This document shows positions 50,333-60,205 of a DNA stretch of 64,000 nucleotides, piece after piece (within the stretch, counting starts at the first letter, position 1; each line of letters starts with the position of its first letter). The DNA is taken from assembly GCF_000026185.1 (NCBI RefSeq), contig NC_010694.1:2108001-2172000 (forward strand), written 5' to 3'. The notes beneath the pieces are model-generated. The model saw only the letters and a list, made by a program, of their open reading frames with translations. It was not told the origin of the DNA and searched no databases. The translations under genes were made by a program, and so were the position numbers. The stretch comes from Erwinia tasmaniensis Et1/99. GTDB lineage: Bacteria > Pseudomonadota > Gammaproteobacteria > Enterobacterales > Enterobacteriaceae.

Positions 50333-51611
50333 ACAACCTCTCCAGGCAGGATGAAATATCGACTTTCTCTTCCTGATCCTGTCTAAGAAACAATTCAATA
50401 TCACCCGCTTTATCGAAAGCTATGTCATTATCAACATTTTCGCCGTAACGGTATTCACCAAGATCAATGTATAACTGCATTTCGCTTTTACGTTGTAGTA
50501 AAGAGCGAAAAACTTTCGCTAATTGCTGATGATTATCATCAGTGACTGATGAAAAAACCCTGCTAATACTTTGCAGAATATCAATAGCCGGATAGTGTCC
50601 TTTTGCAGCAAGTTTGTGGCTAAGATAAATATGCCCATCAAGAATTGAACGCACTTCGTCGCCAATCACATCAGCTTCTTCTTCGTTTTCGATTAATACT
50701 GTATAAAATGCGGTTATTGAACCGGTTATAAAACAACCTGGGCGCTCAAGTAGCTTCGGCAATGATTCAAAAACTGAAGCTGGATAACCCCGTCGCGCCG
50801 GCAACTCCCCCATACTCAAGGCAACATCACGCAGCGCCCGTGCATAGCGCGTTACAGAATCTATGAAAAGTAATACTTTTTTTCCTAACTCACTAAAGTA
50901 TCCTGCAATACTTGATGCAACTTGTGCTGCGTTGGTGCGCTCAACAGAAGAGCGATCCGAAGTTGCATAAACGAGTATCACTTTTGCACGGCGTGAGGAA
51001 AGTTTCATGGATTCAACGAATTCAGTAACTTCGCGAACTCGCTCACCAATCAATCCTATGACGTAGACGTCAGCTTCGCAATGCGTAACGAGCATATTCA
51101 TCAAAGATGTTTTACCACAGCCTGCAGCCGCAAAAATACCTATCCTCTGCCCCACACCACAGGTCAGCAGACCATCAATAGCCCGAATGCCGGTTATCAA
51201 GGGCTCAGCAATGGGTCTGCGTAAGGTAAAATCGAGCGGCGCTCTGCACGCAACGATACTTTTACTCTTAGTTAACGGATTAACAGACTGCTCATCGAAG
51301 CGCCCTCTGATCGCACCTGAAGCATCGATGATGGTGCCAATCAGGTCCTCATGAACATTAATACAAAATGGCTTTCCCGTGGGGAACAAAACATTCTCAC
51401 AGGAAAATCCCAAATTATCTGTTAGCAGGCTCAAAAAAGTATTTTCATTGTTAAAACCCGTCACTTGGGCAAGCCCTAAGAGATCATCTTCAATTAACGA
51501 TTTCTGAATTTCGCAAATTTCACCAATCTTAGTTCCCGGCAAGAATGCCTCAATAACACTCCCCTGGATACGCAGTGGATGTGCGAGACGGACTAACAAT
51601 TGTGGATTCAT
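50316..51611 (-). CDS. spaL: T3SS ATPase SpaL/InvC (SctN)
   Basis: 431-residue hexameric ATPase that strips chaperones and unfolds substrates. Walker A is AAAGCGKTSL with Lys167; Walker B lies in KKVLLFIDSVTRYARALRDV (about 240-259), the latter the ATPase alpha/beta signature region, followed by GELPARRGYPASVFESLPKL. An N-terminal beta-barrel domain and a helical C-terminal domain complete the F1-like layout. GAGG precedes the ATG. The preceding gene is the chaperone invB. Confidence 0.95.
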   Translation of the reverse strand: MNPQLLVRLAHPLRIQGSVIEAFLPGTKIGEICEIQKSLIEDDLLGLAQVTGFNNENTFLSLLTDNLGFSCENVLFPTGKPFCINVHEDLIGTIIDASGAIRGRFDEQSVNPLTKSKSIVACRAPLDFTLRRPIAEPLITGIRAIDGLLTCGVGQRIGIFAAAGCGKTSLMNMLVTHCEADVYVIGLIGERVREVTEFVESMKLSSRRAKVILVYATSDRSSVERTNAAQVASSIAGYFSELGKKVLLFIDSVTRYARALRDVALSMGELPARRGYPASVFESLPKLLERPGCFITGSITAFYTVLIENEEEADVIGDEVRSILDGHIYLSHKLAAKGHYPAIDILQSISRVFSSVTDDNHQQLAKVFRSLLQRKSEMQLYIDLGEYRYGENVDNDIAFDKAGDIELFLRQDQEEKVDISSCLERLYGCVV

Positions 51612-51627
51612 CGTTAAAACCTCAAGG

Positions 51628-52035
51628 TTAAGCTAAAACATCGCGATAACTAAGCATGATAGTAAGATAAAGATCTAACACGGACAAAAAATCATCGGCA
51701 GATCCCAAGAACTTTTCCATGACTTTTGCACGTAATTCTAGCTGCCCGTCAACAGGGTATAAACAAGGTTGGCCTGTATAAAAGAATTCCTCATTATAAT
51801 CCAGCATGATTGGCAGCAGGTTAATACTACAATAGGCTAACGAGGTAATATTATAGTCACAGAGTTTTGTCCAAAGCCATACATCATCATCGACACTTTT
51901 AATATGAATAGCCGGAATATTCTCTTTCATATTGAGAGATATAGTGGAATGATTCGATAAATCATCACTCAGAAATTCTGACATACCAGCATCTTTGAGC
52001 ATAGTAGAAATTAATTCTGCAATATCATATTTCAT
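51628..52035 (-). CDS. invB: T3SS class IB chaperone InvB (SpaK)
   Basis: 135 residues from the ATG at 52035 (MKYDIAELISTMLKDAG), with GAGAGAG 5 bases upstream; this equals the length of Salmonella InvB. The segments SNHSTISLNMKENIPAIHIK and DDDVWLWTKL match InvB/SpaK. Such chaperones serve several effectors in the IpaA/SipA/SopE group, so its presence implies effectors elsewhere or the unknown protein at 39164-40234 as client. Confidence 0.88.
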   Translation of the reverse strand: MKYDIAELISTMLKDAGMSEFLSDDLSNHSTISLNMKENIPAIHIKSVDDDVWLWTKLCDYNITSLAYCSINLLPIMLDYNEEFFYTGQPCLYPVDGQLELRAKVMEKFLGSADDFLSVLDLYLTIMLSYRDVLA

Positions 52036-52055
52036 TTGCACTCTCTCTTTTAATC

Positions 52056-54107
52056 TTACAATGACCCTATGACATCAATATCCACACTACTTGAAACCTC
52101 TGAAAATGAGAGCACGTCTAGTTCTGGATAAGTGCCTTCTATTAGAGCTTTAGTAAATCGTCTAATATCCATAGATACCATTAAGATCACATCGCGCGTA
52201 TTTTCCCTATTTATTTGCAGACAGGATTCGAGACTCTGAATGATATTTTCAGATTCAGGAGGTGGTAGATTGATGAATGTACCCCCAGAGGTCTGGCGTA
52301 TACCATCACGAATAATTCGTTCCATATCATGCGACATGACTAACGTCCTGATACGTCCATGATTTGCGAATTTGTTAGAGATATAGCGAGCCAACCCCCC
52401 CCGCACATGCTCAACTAACATAATAGGATCTTTCTCCTTAGTAGCCCACTGGACCAAAGCTTCGAGAATAAGTCGCATGTTTCTGATTGATATACGCTCT
52501 TTTAGCAGCCGCTGGAACACTTCGGTAATACGTTGAACCGTATTATTTCTGTAGCATTCTTTTAATAAATCAGGATATTTATTTTCGAGATCGTCAAGTA
52601 AAGTTTTAGTCTCTTGGATGCCGAAGAACTCAGCAATATTACGAACGAGTAATGTCGAAACGCATGAATAAAATTCGTCTATTGGACTGCGTAAATAAAA
52701 ACCTAGTTTTATTGCAGTTTCATTATTTTTTTCTGGTATCCAATAGGTGATTCCTTGTGACGAGTTGACTATTTTAACACTCTCGTTTATCAGCTTGAGT
52801 TCATCACCCCGGAAGAGGATCCTGTGCATATCGGGAAAAAAGTCAAAAGTAGCAACCTGTATTTCATTAATTGCCACCGTCAGTTTCCCCTGTTCCGCAC
52901 CTTCATCATAGATGATGATGAAATCAGGTAAGCGAACTCCATACTCTACAAAAAAAAGCTTCTTCAGTAATGAAGTAAAATTATTAGAAATAAAAAAATC
53001 TTCATACCCTGCCCAAGACCTGATAATCAATGGAACTGTTTCGGGGATATATTCTCCTCCAATGACGACAGGTTTACTTTTGACAGTAGTCTGGCCAGAC
53101 TCATCCATACCAGATGCAGATACGCTTACTATTTTATTTTTTTTGTATTTTCCCTTCCAAAATATTCCCAGCAAAATCATCGACAACACGAAAAAAACGA
53201 CGAAAGGGAAACCCGGCAGCAAACCCAACGACATAGAAAGAATCGCAGCGATAATCAAGTTTGACTTATTATTAAAAATATCCTGTAGGATCTTAGCACC
53301 AAGATTTATATTTTCATTATTGTTTACTCGCGTAACAATAAGGCCACCACTGATTGAAATCAATAAAGCCGGGATCTGTGCTACCAGGGCCTCGCCAATT
53401 GTGAGTGAAGAATAGACAGATAACGCATGATGGACATCCATTCCATTCTGCGCTACGCCAATAGCCAGTCCACCTACGAGGTTAACTGAAATAATGATAA
53501 TTCCAGCTATAGCATCTCCCTTAATGAATTTCATGGCACCATCAAGTGCACCATACAATTGGCTTTCAGCCTCCAGTTCCCTCCGGCGTTGCCTGACTTC
53601 ATTTTCATCAATAAGACCGGCTTTAAGATCGGCATCAATACTCATCTGTTTTCCTGGCATTGCATCCAAAGAAAATCGGGCGGCAACTTCAGCTATGCGT
53701 TCAGAACCTTTGGTTATAACGACAAATTGCACTATCGTAACAATAAAAAAGATAACTAATCCCACAACCAAACTATCTGCGATGACAAACTCCCCAAAGC
53801 TGGCTATGATTTCACCTGCATCAGCATCTGAAAGCACGAGACGGCTGGTACTAATTGAAATAGCCAGACGAAATATAGTACTGATCATTATCATCGATGG
53901 AAATGTTGAAAACTCCAGAATGCGGTTAATATAAAACGAACCTAGAAATATCATCAACGCCATAGTCAAATTAAAAGCAATAAAAAAATCGATTAAATAC
54001 GTAGGCAGAGGGATGACCAGCATAACCACTACCATGATCATCATTAACAACACAATAAGTTCTGGGCGAATACTGAATTGAAAAATCAATTTTTTAAGTA
54101 TATTCAT
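52056..54107 (-). CDS. invA: T3SS export-gate protein InvA (SctV)
   Basis: 683-residue FHIPEP/FlhA-family protein. About eight membrane segments occupy residues 15-325, with the conserved cytoplasmic loop RFSLDAMPGKQMSIDADLKA and GLIDENEVRQRRRELEAESQ (about 143-182) and the pore-proximal FIKGDAIAGIIIISVNLVGG. The C-terminal cytoplasmic half forms the nonameric ring that receives substrate-chaperone complexes. Full length and intact. Confidence 0.96.
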   Translation of the reverse strand: MNILKKLIFQFSIRPELIVLLMMIMVVVMLVIPLPTYLIDFFIAFNLTMALMIFLGSFYINRILEFSTFPSMIMISTIFRLAISISTSRLVLSDADAGEIIASFGEFVIADSLVVGLVIFFIVTIVQFVVITKGSERIAEVAARFSLDAMPGKQMSIDADLKAGLIDENEVRQRRRELEAESQLYGALDGAMKFIKGDAIAGIIIISVNLVGGLAIGVAQNGMDVHHALSVYSSLTIGEALVAQIPALLISISGGLIVTRVNNNENINLGAKILQDIFNNKSNLIIAAILSMSLGLLPGFPFVVFFVLSMILLGIFWKGKYKKNKIVSVSASGMDESGQTTVKSKPVVIGGEYIPETVPLIIRSWAGYEDFFISNNFTSLLKKLFFVEYGVRLPDFIIIYDEGAEQGKLTVAINEIQVATFDFFPDMHRILFRGDELKLINESVKIVNSSQGITYWIPEKNNETAIKLGFYLRSPIDEFYSCVSTLLVRNIAEFFGIQETKTLLDDLENKYPDLLKECYRNNTVQRITEVFQRLLKERISIRNMRLILEALVQWATKEKDPIMLVEHVRGGLARYISNKFANHGRIRTLVMSHDMERIIRDGIRQTSGGTFINLPPPESENIIQSLESCLQINRENTRDVILMVSMDIRRFTKALIEGTYPELDVLSFSEVSSSVDIDVIGSL

Positions 54108-54132
54108 TGATGATATTCAACATGTCTAATGG

Positions 54133-55257
54133 TTAGATTATATTAGTAACAAATCTTGCAGAAACCTGCCTTCTCTCTTTCGTATGAAGTGACTGCAACA
54201 ATACAGAAAAAAACTCAACAGCCCTGTCACAACAGCCATAATCGGTATAAAGAAAGTTTGGAGTACTGCCGTAAACTTTGCGCAAGATCTGTATTAATAT
54301 TGCCTGCTGTTTGACAATCAACTCAGACATAAAATCGTTGTGAAATTTATCATAATCAGCCCCTAACTTTTCAGGGTTGGTTAAACCAGTCAAAAAAAGT
54401 TTTAAAAAAAATTCTTCATTTTGTCTTGTTTTTTCACTTGCCATCATTGAACTGCATGTTAGATTTCTGAAATTTACGACCAGATCATTATCCAACGTGT
54501 GCAGCGTTCGTGCATTGCTAAGTCTGGTAGATAACGGTCCAAACTCATGTGAATGTATTCCTGGCTCGCTGGATTTTATGTCTGCTACTAGTGCAGCCAG
54601 CATAAATGACAGCATTAGTTTACGATTATGATATCCGAACTCATCAATCCATCCCTGATAGATAAACGTAGCGGGTAACTCAAGCTCAAGGAAACTCAAA
54701 TAACTATTGCGAAGATCTTCAGGGGAAGGGCTATCACCATTGATGCACTGGCTAAAGCGCTTGGCAATAACACCAATATTAGCAGAAGAATGTAGTTTCT
54801 TTCGGTCACCGAATTTCACTATATCCTTTAGGGCATCTTTTATCTTTTTTTTCTGCCGTTCTGACATTTTTTTATTTAAAAGTAACTCACGTAATACCTG
54901 AATTAAATCCCAATCGTTGGAAAATAGATGACGCGAAAAGTTTAAAAAAGATGTACCAGATTGTATTTTCCCTACCTGAGTCATTATTGCATAAAGCTTT
55001 TCATCTACGTTATCTTCAAAGATTTCTAAAGCTGAATCATTATAGAAAGCATCATTTTTTCTGCCTGTCTTACTTGCTCTACCAAAAGTGCTGATAACGT
55101 CTGCTAACTCTTCTGCTGAATTGATTATCGACTCATCAAGGTTGATCAATTGAGCAGCATTATCGAGCACGTTAGAGGTAGGGAGAGAAATTTTTTTTTG
55201 TGAATTATCAGTGTGAGTTGAACTCAGACCCACGTGATTTGAAGGGTGAATTTCCAT
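54133..55257 (-). CDS. invE: T3SS gatekeeper InvE (SctW)
   Basis: 374-residue cytoplasmic gatekeeper of the InvE/MxiC/YopN group, controlling the order of translocator and effector secretion. The protein is helical throughout; the N-terminal about 60 residues are polar with Ser/Thr/Asn, followed by ELADVISTFGRASKTGRKND. The C-terminal repeats include ATFIYQGWIDEFGYHNRKLM, as in the InvE family. It begins 5 bases after invG and is followed by invA in the same order as SPI-1. Confidence 0.9.
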   Translation of the reverse strand: MEIHPSNHVGLSSTHTDNSQKKISLPTSNVLDNAAQLINLDESIINSAEELADVISTFGRASKTGRKNDAFYNDSALEIFEDNVDEKLYAIMTQVGKIQSGTSFLNFSRHLFSNDWDLIQVLRELLLNKKMSERQKKKIKDALKDIVKFGDRKKLHSSANIGVIAKRFSQCINGDSPSPEDLRNSYLSFLELELPATFIYQGWIDEFGYHNRKLMLSFMLAALVADIKSSEPGIHSHEFGPLSTRLSNARTLHTLDNDLVVNFRNLTCSSMMASEKTRQNEEFFLKLFLTGLTNPEKLGADYDKFHNDFMSELIVKQQAILIQILRKVYGSTPNFLYTDYGCCDRAVEFFSVLLQSLHTKERRQVSARFVTNII

Positions 55258-55261
55258 TATC

Positions 55262-57040
55262 TTATAACCCTTTTTTCGAATTCATCATTTCGCGCAATAT
55301 TGATACAGTAGATTTTAAAGTCTGCTCTTCAACTTTGGTTATGAATCCGGGGATCGGATTATCATTTTTACCGTCTTTCCATGTTTCTCCTTCTGTCAAC
55401 AACTCAGGATGGATAAGAAAGATTCGAACCATTTTTGTTTGGCTTTTATAGCTATAGTTAAATATTCTGCCTAAATAGGGTATGTCACGTAGTAATGGCA
55501 CACCTATATTATGCTGTTCATCCTGATCTCGGCTATATCCCCCAACAAGCAAGCTATGTCCTAAAGGCACACGAGCCTCAGTACTGATTTGCGTGTTACT
55601 GGTCGTTGGCATGCTATCAAATTTGTCAGGCTCGCCCTGTGCATTGAGTGGGACTGTACCATCATGGATATTAAGGATCATCTCAATTTCCTGTTGGCCA
55701 GTTGCCAAACGTGGCAGTACACTTATCATCGTGCCATAGGTGATTTTTTCCAGTGAAGATGTTCTTTCACCAATAAGCTTGGCGTAAAAACTGCTATTAT
55801 TATCAAATAGTGCCGGTACATTTTCCTGCGTCAAGATCTCTGGACGAGAAATAACCTGAGCCGAACCGGATTTGACTAAAGCGGAAACATCTGCAAGAAA
55901 GTGGATGCTATTTTCTGGCGTAAGGGAACTGGTATTGAATGTCACCCCTGTATTATTCACTTTTCCAGCACCGCTCCATTTTACACCTAATTCATTTATC
56001 TCTTTTTTAGATATATCAATTATCCACAGTGAAAGCTGGATCTGTCTTTTAGAAACATCAATAGCTTTCACTAAATCCTCTACAAAATTTACCTGTCGTT
56101 CGCTTCCCATCACAAGTAAACTATTTGTGTCTGTGTAGGCGACTATTCTTACAGCTTCGATATCTGCCGCAGACGGCCTCTCACTGCTGAACACGGAATC
56201 AGGGGAACTAAAGTCAGAGAGTTTTGGAATAGAATCGAATTGTGAATAATGCGTTTTTGATCTATCTTCCCCATCACTGTGTTCATCGATGGCTATCGCT
56301 TCACCCTTCACATTTAATACTTTAGTTGTATTACTCATTAGATTTTTTAAAACTGAAGCGATCCCTGGTATCGATACAGAGGTGTCTCTCTGCGTATAAT
56401 TTCGATCATTCACAAACGTATTGTTAAGTTTTATCACTCGTACCGTCATTTCACCAGCACGGGGGTTTGAATAAGATGCATCAATATATTTAGCCGCAGC
56501 AGTAACAAGTTCTACATACACTGGTGGCCCAGAGATATAAAATGAAGCAGACAGCCCATCAGATCGCAATGGAAAACGAACGTCATATAATTCAGATGAC
56601 TTTAAATACGCGACGAGCCGTTCGTAAGGTGCATGCATCAAACGAACAACTGTACTTTTTATTTCGTTGTTATCGTAGACGTATATTGAACTCCCATCAT
56701 TATACCATACCAACCCAAGACGAGATGCCAACTTACTCAGCAGTGTTTGCGGATGGTTAAGATCAAAATTCCCCGTAACGCGCTTTTTTGCAGCTTGTGT
56801 GCTGACGATAATGGGTTTACGAATTTCTTCAGCGACTACATATAAAAGCTGCTGTACGCTATTGTCACTCGCTATGTAAATATTTTCTCCGTTGCGATAT
56901 GCCTCTTCCACTCCAGACATTTTGCGATGTAGCATTCTCGTATCTTGCAATTCTGCTGATACGACATCAGCACATGCAAGAAAAAAAAATGATGACAATA
57001 ATAATGCCAAAAAAAATTCTTTCGCAATCTTTTTACTCAT
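55262..57040 (-). CDS. invG: T3SS outer-membrane secretin InvG (SctC)
   Basis: 592 residues from the ATG at 57040 (MSKKIAKEFFLALLLSSFFF), which follows AAGG by 8 bases and starts a good signal peptide; the frame continues 15 codons upstream over the invF end. N0 and N1/N3 domains (about 40-270) precede the secretin barrel with SAQVISRPEILTQENVPALF, ISTEARVPLGHSLLVGGYSR and PLLRDIPYLGRIFNYSYKSQ. A C-terminal S-domain-like tail of about 60 residues would normally bind a pilotin, but no invH gene is visible in the window. Confidence 0.95.
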   Translation of the reverse strand: MSKKIAKEFFLALLLSSFFFLACADVVSAELQDTRMLHRKMSGVEEAYRNGENIYIASDNSVQQLLYVVAEEIRKPIIVSTQAAKKRVTGNFDLNHPQTLLSKLASRLGLVWYNDGSSIYVYDNNEIKSTVVRLMHAPYERLVAYLKSSELYDVRFPLRSDGLSASFYISGPPVYVELVTAAAKYIDASYSNPRAGEMTVRVIKLNNTFVNDRNYTQRDTSVSIPGIASVLKNLMSNTTKVLNVKGEAIAIDEHSDGEDRSKTHYSQFDSIPKLSDFSSPDSVFSSERPSAADIEAVRIVAYTDTNSLLVMGSERQVNFVEDLVKAIDVSKRQIQLSLWIIDISKKEINELGVKWSGAGKVNNTGVTFNTSSLTPENSIHFLADVSALVKSGSAQVISRPEILTQENVPALFDNNSSFYAKLIGERTSSLEKITYGTMISVLPRLATGQQEIEMILNIHDGTVPLNAQGEPDKFDSMPTTSNTQISTEARVPLGHSLLVGGYSRDQDEQHNIGVPLLRDIPYLGRIFNYSYKSQTKMVRIFLIHPELLTEGETWKDGKNDNPIPGFITKVEEQTLKSTVSILREMMNSKKGL

Positions 57041-57893
57041 AAAAACAACCTTGCAGATCCTTAAACTCGCGTGGTCGAATGCCAAATATTGATTTTATTT
57101 CACTCGAAAAATGCGATGAGGATGCATAGCCATTATTTCCAGCAATCGTCGCAATAGAACTATCATTGTCAATTAGCTGTAGAACACTATGTGAAGCCCG
57201 CCAGATACAAAGCTGTTTTTTTGGACCTTTAGTAAAAGTGTTGTGGCAAAGCTTTCTAAAATAAGACTCAGAGACCCCATAACTCTTGCTGGCATTGTAG
57301 AGTTTGCTGCTAGCACTTTCTTTATCTTCATTGAGCAGATAGGATAACAAAAAGTGGGAAATCCAGTAATTTTCAATTTTTCTCATGAAGGCAAAGAAAT
57401 TTTCGATTCCACTATCGAGTGGCATTATTCTACTACCGATTAGCAACCCAATCAGGCAGCGTTTATTATTATTCACACTTGATATATAGAAGCGCTCAGT
57501 TTGCATTATAATAGATTTGTCACAGTAATTGTTCGTTTTCGAATGAATGATCCGACACGGATTAATCTGATAATCTAAAAATGAGATAAGTATTGCCACT
57601 TGAGGCATGGTAAGTTTTTCAAAATACCAGTCACCCGTTACCTTTATCCTCACTGTATCTACACTTGCTAACAAACTTGATTGATTTATTATCACCTCGT
57701 CACCACTATTTTTCAAAGTAAGAGCCATAAACGAAGCCGAGCTCATTGGACGTGCAAAAAGTAATGAGTTTTTTAAATCAACGATACCATTTTGTGAAAC
57801 GACAACGGCCGGCTCTACCTTCTTTCTACTACTGTTGCTAAAGAATATTTTTTTTGAGCAGCATCGTTTTTTTTGGTAAAAAAAATCACCCAT
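57033..57893 (-). CDS. invF: AraC-family regulator InvF
   Basis: 286-residue transcription activator. The C-terminal about 100 residues are an AraC-type double helix-turn-helix: SKSYGVSESYFRKLCHNTFT and SSIATIAGNNGYASSSHFSS with the terminal KSIFGIRPREFKDLQG. The N-terminal part is variable, with a basic stretch at residues 8-26. In Salmonella InvF acts with SicA to switch on sicA/sip and effector genes. First gene of the minus-strand inv-spa operon; its stop overlaps the invG start by 8 bases. Confidence 0.9.
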   Translation of the reverse strand: MGDFFYQKKRCCSKKIFFSNSSRKKVEPAVVVSQNGIVDLKNSLLFARPMSSASFMALTLKNSGDEVIINQSSLLASVDTVRIKVTGDWYFEKLTMPQVAILISFLDYQINPCRIIHSKTNNYCDKSIIMQTERFYISSVNNNKRCLIGLLIGSRIMPLDSGIENFFAFMRKIENYWISHFLLSYLLNEDKESASSKLYNASKSYGVSESYFRKLCHNTFTKGPKKQLCIWRASHSVLQLIDNDSSIATIAGNNGYASSSHFSSEIKSIFGIRPREFKDLQGCFYE

Positions 57894-58284
57894 AAAGCCT
57901 CTATATAGTTACGTTGTTGCTTTGGAAAGTAATATGATGAATATTTGCAACACTAGCCCATATTCAAACTAAGGGTCAATACAGATAGATGTAATTAACT
58001 TTTTTATAAAATATTTTATAATTTTATAAAGAAAAATTAAAAAAAAACAATTGTGCTTGTCTGACTCGAACTGTACGATATTTTCTTTCGTGTAGAATAA
58101 AGAGAAGGAATTTATGAAAGATTTATTTATTTACTCACTTAAATAGTGTGCATTATTTATAAAAAAACACTTGCTTCAGAGGCATCTTCACAGCGAAGAA
58201 TATGTTAATATCATGACCGTTCAATAGCGCTAAAGATGTTAATTATAAAAGGTCTATTTTACTTATAAATGTAAGACTTCTGCT
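57894..58284. promoter_or_regulatory. Divergent AT-rich promoter region invF / prgH
   Basis: 391 bases, strongly AT-rich with A and T runs, presumably carrying the promoters of both T3SS operons and a target for H-NS-type silencing. No gene is recognised; the invH pilotin that flanks invF in Salmonella is missing. Individual boxes cannot be assigned by eye. Confidence 0.5.
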
Positions 58285-59577
58285 ATGACCAACAATATTG
58301 AAAAACCAATTACTACTGAGCACCTTAATGATCATAAGTCAAATTTCACATTGAAAGTTCTTTTTGGCCCTATGTTTGGCTGTGAGCTACACCTCACTGA
58401 CGAAGATTATTTTTTTATAATAAGCTCTAAAAATTCATTACTGCCTGTAAAACCCGACTCGCCTTTGGAACACGCTCACTCTACACACTATACTCATAAT
58501 ACATTATATATTCCGTGTGATTATCCTGCCCCAAATATATTACTCCGGTTATCATCATTGTTTCATAATGAAAGAGGAAGTGTTGTTGGCATCGAGATCT
58601 ATGACTCTTCTGAAATCTCTATCACTGAAATCTATGAGAATGAGGTTTTCGTACACGGGAATATTCTTTTTGCTTTCAAGCATAGTCAGGAAAAATGGTC
58701 TGAAGAAATAATAGGCTTTAAATCCCAGAATACGGCCATAAATAAAAACTCACTAAATTGTTATACTGGCGCTTCGAGAAAAAACTTTCGCAGCATCACA
58801 TTTTCATTACCAATAATAATGATCACCTTATTAGTTTTGGTACTAATTTATTTATATAACCACTTTAATAACAACCAAAACCAAAAGGAGATTTTGAATC
58901 AGATAGTTTCAAGTACTTTAACACCAATTGCTATAGTAAGAAGCAGGGATGAACAGACCATCTTTGTTCTAGTATCACAAAAGCACGAGATGGAATGGTT
59001 GAAAAAAAAGATCCTGATACAGGTTGAAAAAAGTAGAATCATCCCTTTATGGATTGCTCAACAGAAAAAAACCATCGTTAGCCAACTTATTCAATTAGGC
59101 TATCCTGTATTGCAACTTGATTATAGTTTACCCCTGCACCCTGTTATCACAGTCCATGAAAAATTAAATAAAAATAAAGAAGATAGTTTAAAATCTGTTG
59201 TACTTGAAAAAATCCCTTACGCTATTGATACCGAAGTTTTATTCAAATCAAAAGAAATGTTATTAGCAGAGGCAAGAAAAGGCTTGGTTAACCTAAATAT
59301 TCAGTTTCGCCAGATAGAGGCCGGTGCTGGGTACAGCCTAATCATTCGAGATGCTCCTAGCGATCTGATTTTGCACAGGTTAGGTGAGTTTATAGATAGT
59401 TTTCAACATAAATGGGGAACCGAAATTATAAACTTTTCAATAAATCAGGAAGAAGACTGGTTATTCAATAAATCTTACATTGATTCGAAAGATGGTTACC
59501 TTTTTTTAACACCTCGTCACTGGTACCTCCCACTACATTTAGGAGAAATGAGTCGTGAGCAATATAAGCAAAAATGA
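58285..59577 (+). CDS. prgH: T3SS inner-membrane ring protein PrgH (SctD)
   Basis: 430-residue single-pass inner-membrane protein. The N-terminal FHA-like cytoplasmic domain is about residues 20-140 (FTLKVLFGPMFGCELHLTDE), the membrane helix 170-192 (ITFSLPIIMITLLVLVLIYL) and the periplasmic ring-building modules 200-430 (GLVNLNIQFRQIEAGAGYSL). It opens the plus-strand prg-org operon. Its 3' end overlaps prgI by 23 bases. Confidence 0.92.
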   Translation: MTNNIEKPITTEHLNDHKSNFTLKVLFGPMFGCELHLTDEDYFFIISSKNSLLPVKPDSPLEHAHSTHYTHNTLYIPCDYPAPNILLRLSSLFHNERGSVVGIEIYDSSEISITEIYENEVFVHGNILFAFKHSQEKWSEEIIGFKSQNTAINKNSLNCYTGASRKNFRSITFSLPIIMITLLVLVLIYLYNHFNNNQNQKEILNQIVSSTLTPIAIVRSRDEQTIFVLVSQKHEMEWLKKKILIQVEKSRIIPLWIAQQKKTIVSQLIQLGYPVLQLDYSLPLHPVITVHEKLNKNKEDSLKSVVLEKIPYAIDTEVLFKSKEMLLAEARKGLVNLNIQFRQIEAGAGYSLIIRDAPSDLILHRLGEFIDSFQHKWGTEIINFSINQEEDWLFNKSYIDSKDGYLFLTPRHWYLPLHLGEMSREQYKQK

Positions 59578-59824
59578 AACGTTCGAAGGACTAAAAGATA
59601 ATTATTTTTTAGATAATATGTCGTCGGCATTCGAGTCAGGTGCAAAAAACATGATGTCAGAACTCCAATCAGCATTGGAAAAGCTGGAGGCCGACCCTTC
59701 CAATCCATCAGTACTGGCTAATTATCAGGCAAAGCTGCAGGAATATACACTCTTTCGAAGTGCTCAAAGCAGTACTATTAAAGCTTACAGCAGTATATGT
59801 AAAGATATTATCCAGAAATTCTGA
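59555..59824 (+). CDS. prgI: T3SS needle subunit PrgI (SctF)
   Basis: 89-residue needle protomer. Two helices are separated by the conserved ADPSNPSVLANYQAKLQEYT turn region, and the C-terminal helix ends SSICKDIIQKF, as in PrgI/MxiH. The start is GTG at 59555, with AGGAG 9 bases upstream; the ATG at 59548 belongs to the prgH frame. It is slightly longer than Salmonella PrgI (80 aa) at the N-terminus. Confidence 0.95.
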   Translation: MSNISKNETFEGLKDNYFLDNMSSAFESGAKNMMSELQSALEKLEADPSNPSVLANYQAKLQEYTLFRSAQSSTIKAYSSICKDIIQKF

Positions 59825-59881
59825 TCGTAACTGCTCTACTCATCAATATTCTACATGATCCCATTCACTATAAGGAATTTC

Positions 59882-60205
59882 ATGAATCTTAAAACGAAGT
59901 TTCAATCAAATCTGACACAATCATTACCTAACACGTTAAAGGACAATGACCACACGTCTGTTTTTTCACACAACGCATCTTTCAGCGACTTCGTTTCTAA
60001 CACCTTTGAAAACTCCAGCGAACATAGAATAAGCTTTGACAATGTCTTAAATAAATTTAATCAGCCTCATGAATCAACTGACAACCCCGAAAATCTTTTA
60101 ATGCTACAAGCGTACATTAATGAATATTCCAATTATGTATCGATGATAAGCTCTGTAGTTCGCAAAGGTATCGGTACCATCGAAACACTGGAAAAAGCGC
60201 AATAA
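59882..60205 (+). CDS. prgJ: T3SS inner-rod protein PrgJ (SctI)
   Basis: 107 residues from the ATG at 59882 (MNLKTKFQSNLTQSLPNTLK), chosen for the AAGGA about 7 bases upstream rather than the in-frame ATG at 59855. The C-terminal helix NEYSNYVSMISSVVRKGIGT is the conserved part of SctI proteins. The stop overlaps the prgK start (TAATG). Confidence 0.88.
   Translation: MNLKTKFQSNLTQSLPNTLKDNDHTSVFSHNASFSDFVSNTFENSSEHRISFDNVLNKFNQPHESTDNPENLLMLQAYINEYSNYVSMISSVVRKGIGTIETLEKAQ

Noticed and set aside
57894..58284. HrpL-type (hrp box) promoter for the T3SS
   Set aside because: No GGAACC-N15/16-CCAC arrangement is present; the cluster is of Inv/Spa type, not Hrp type.
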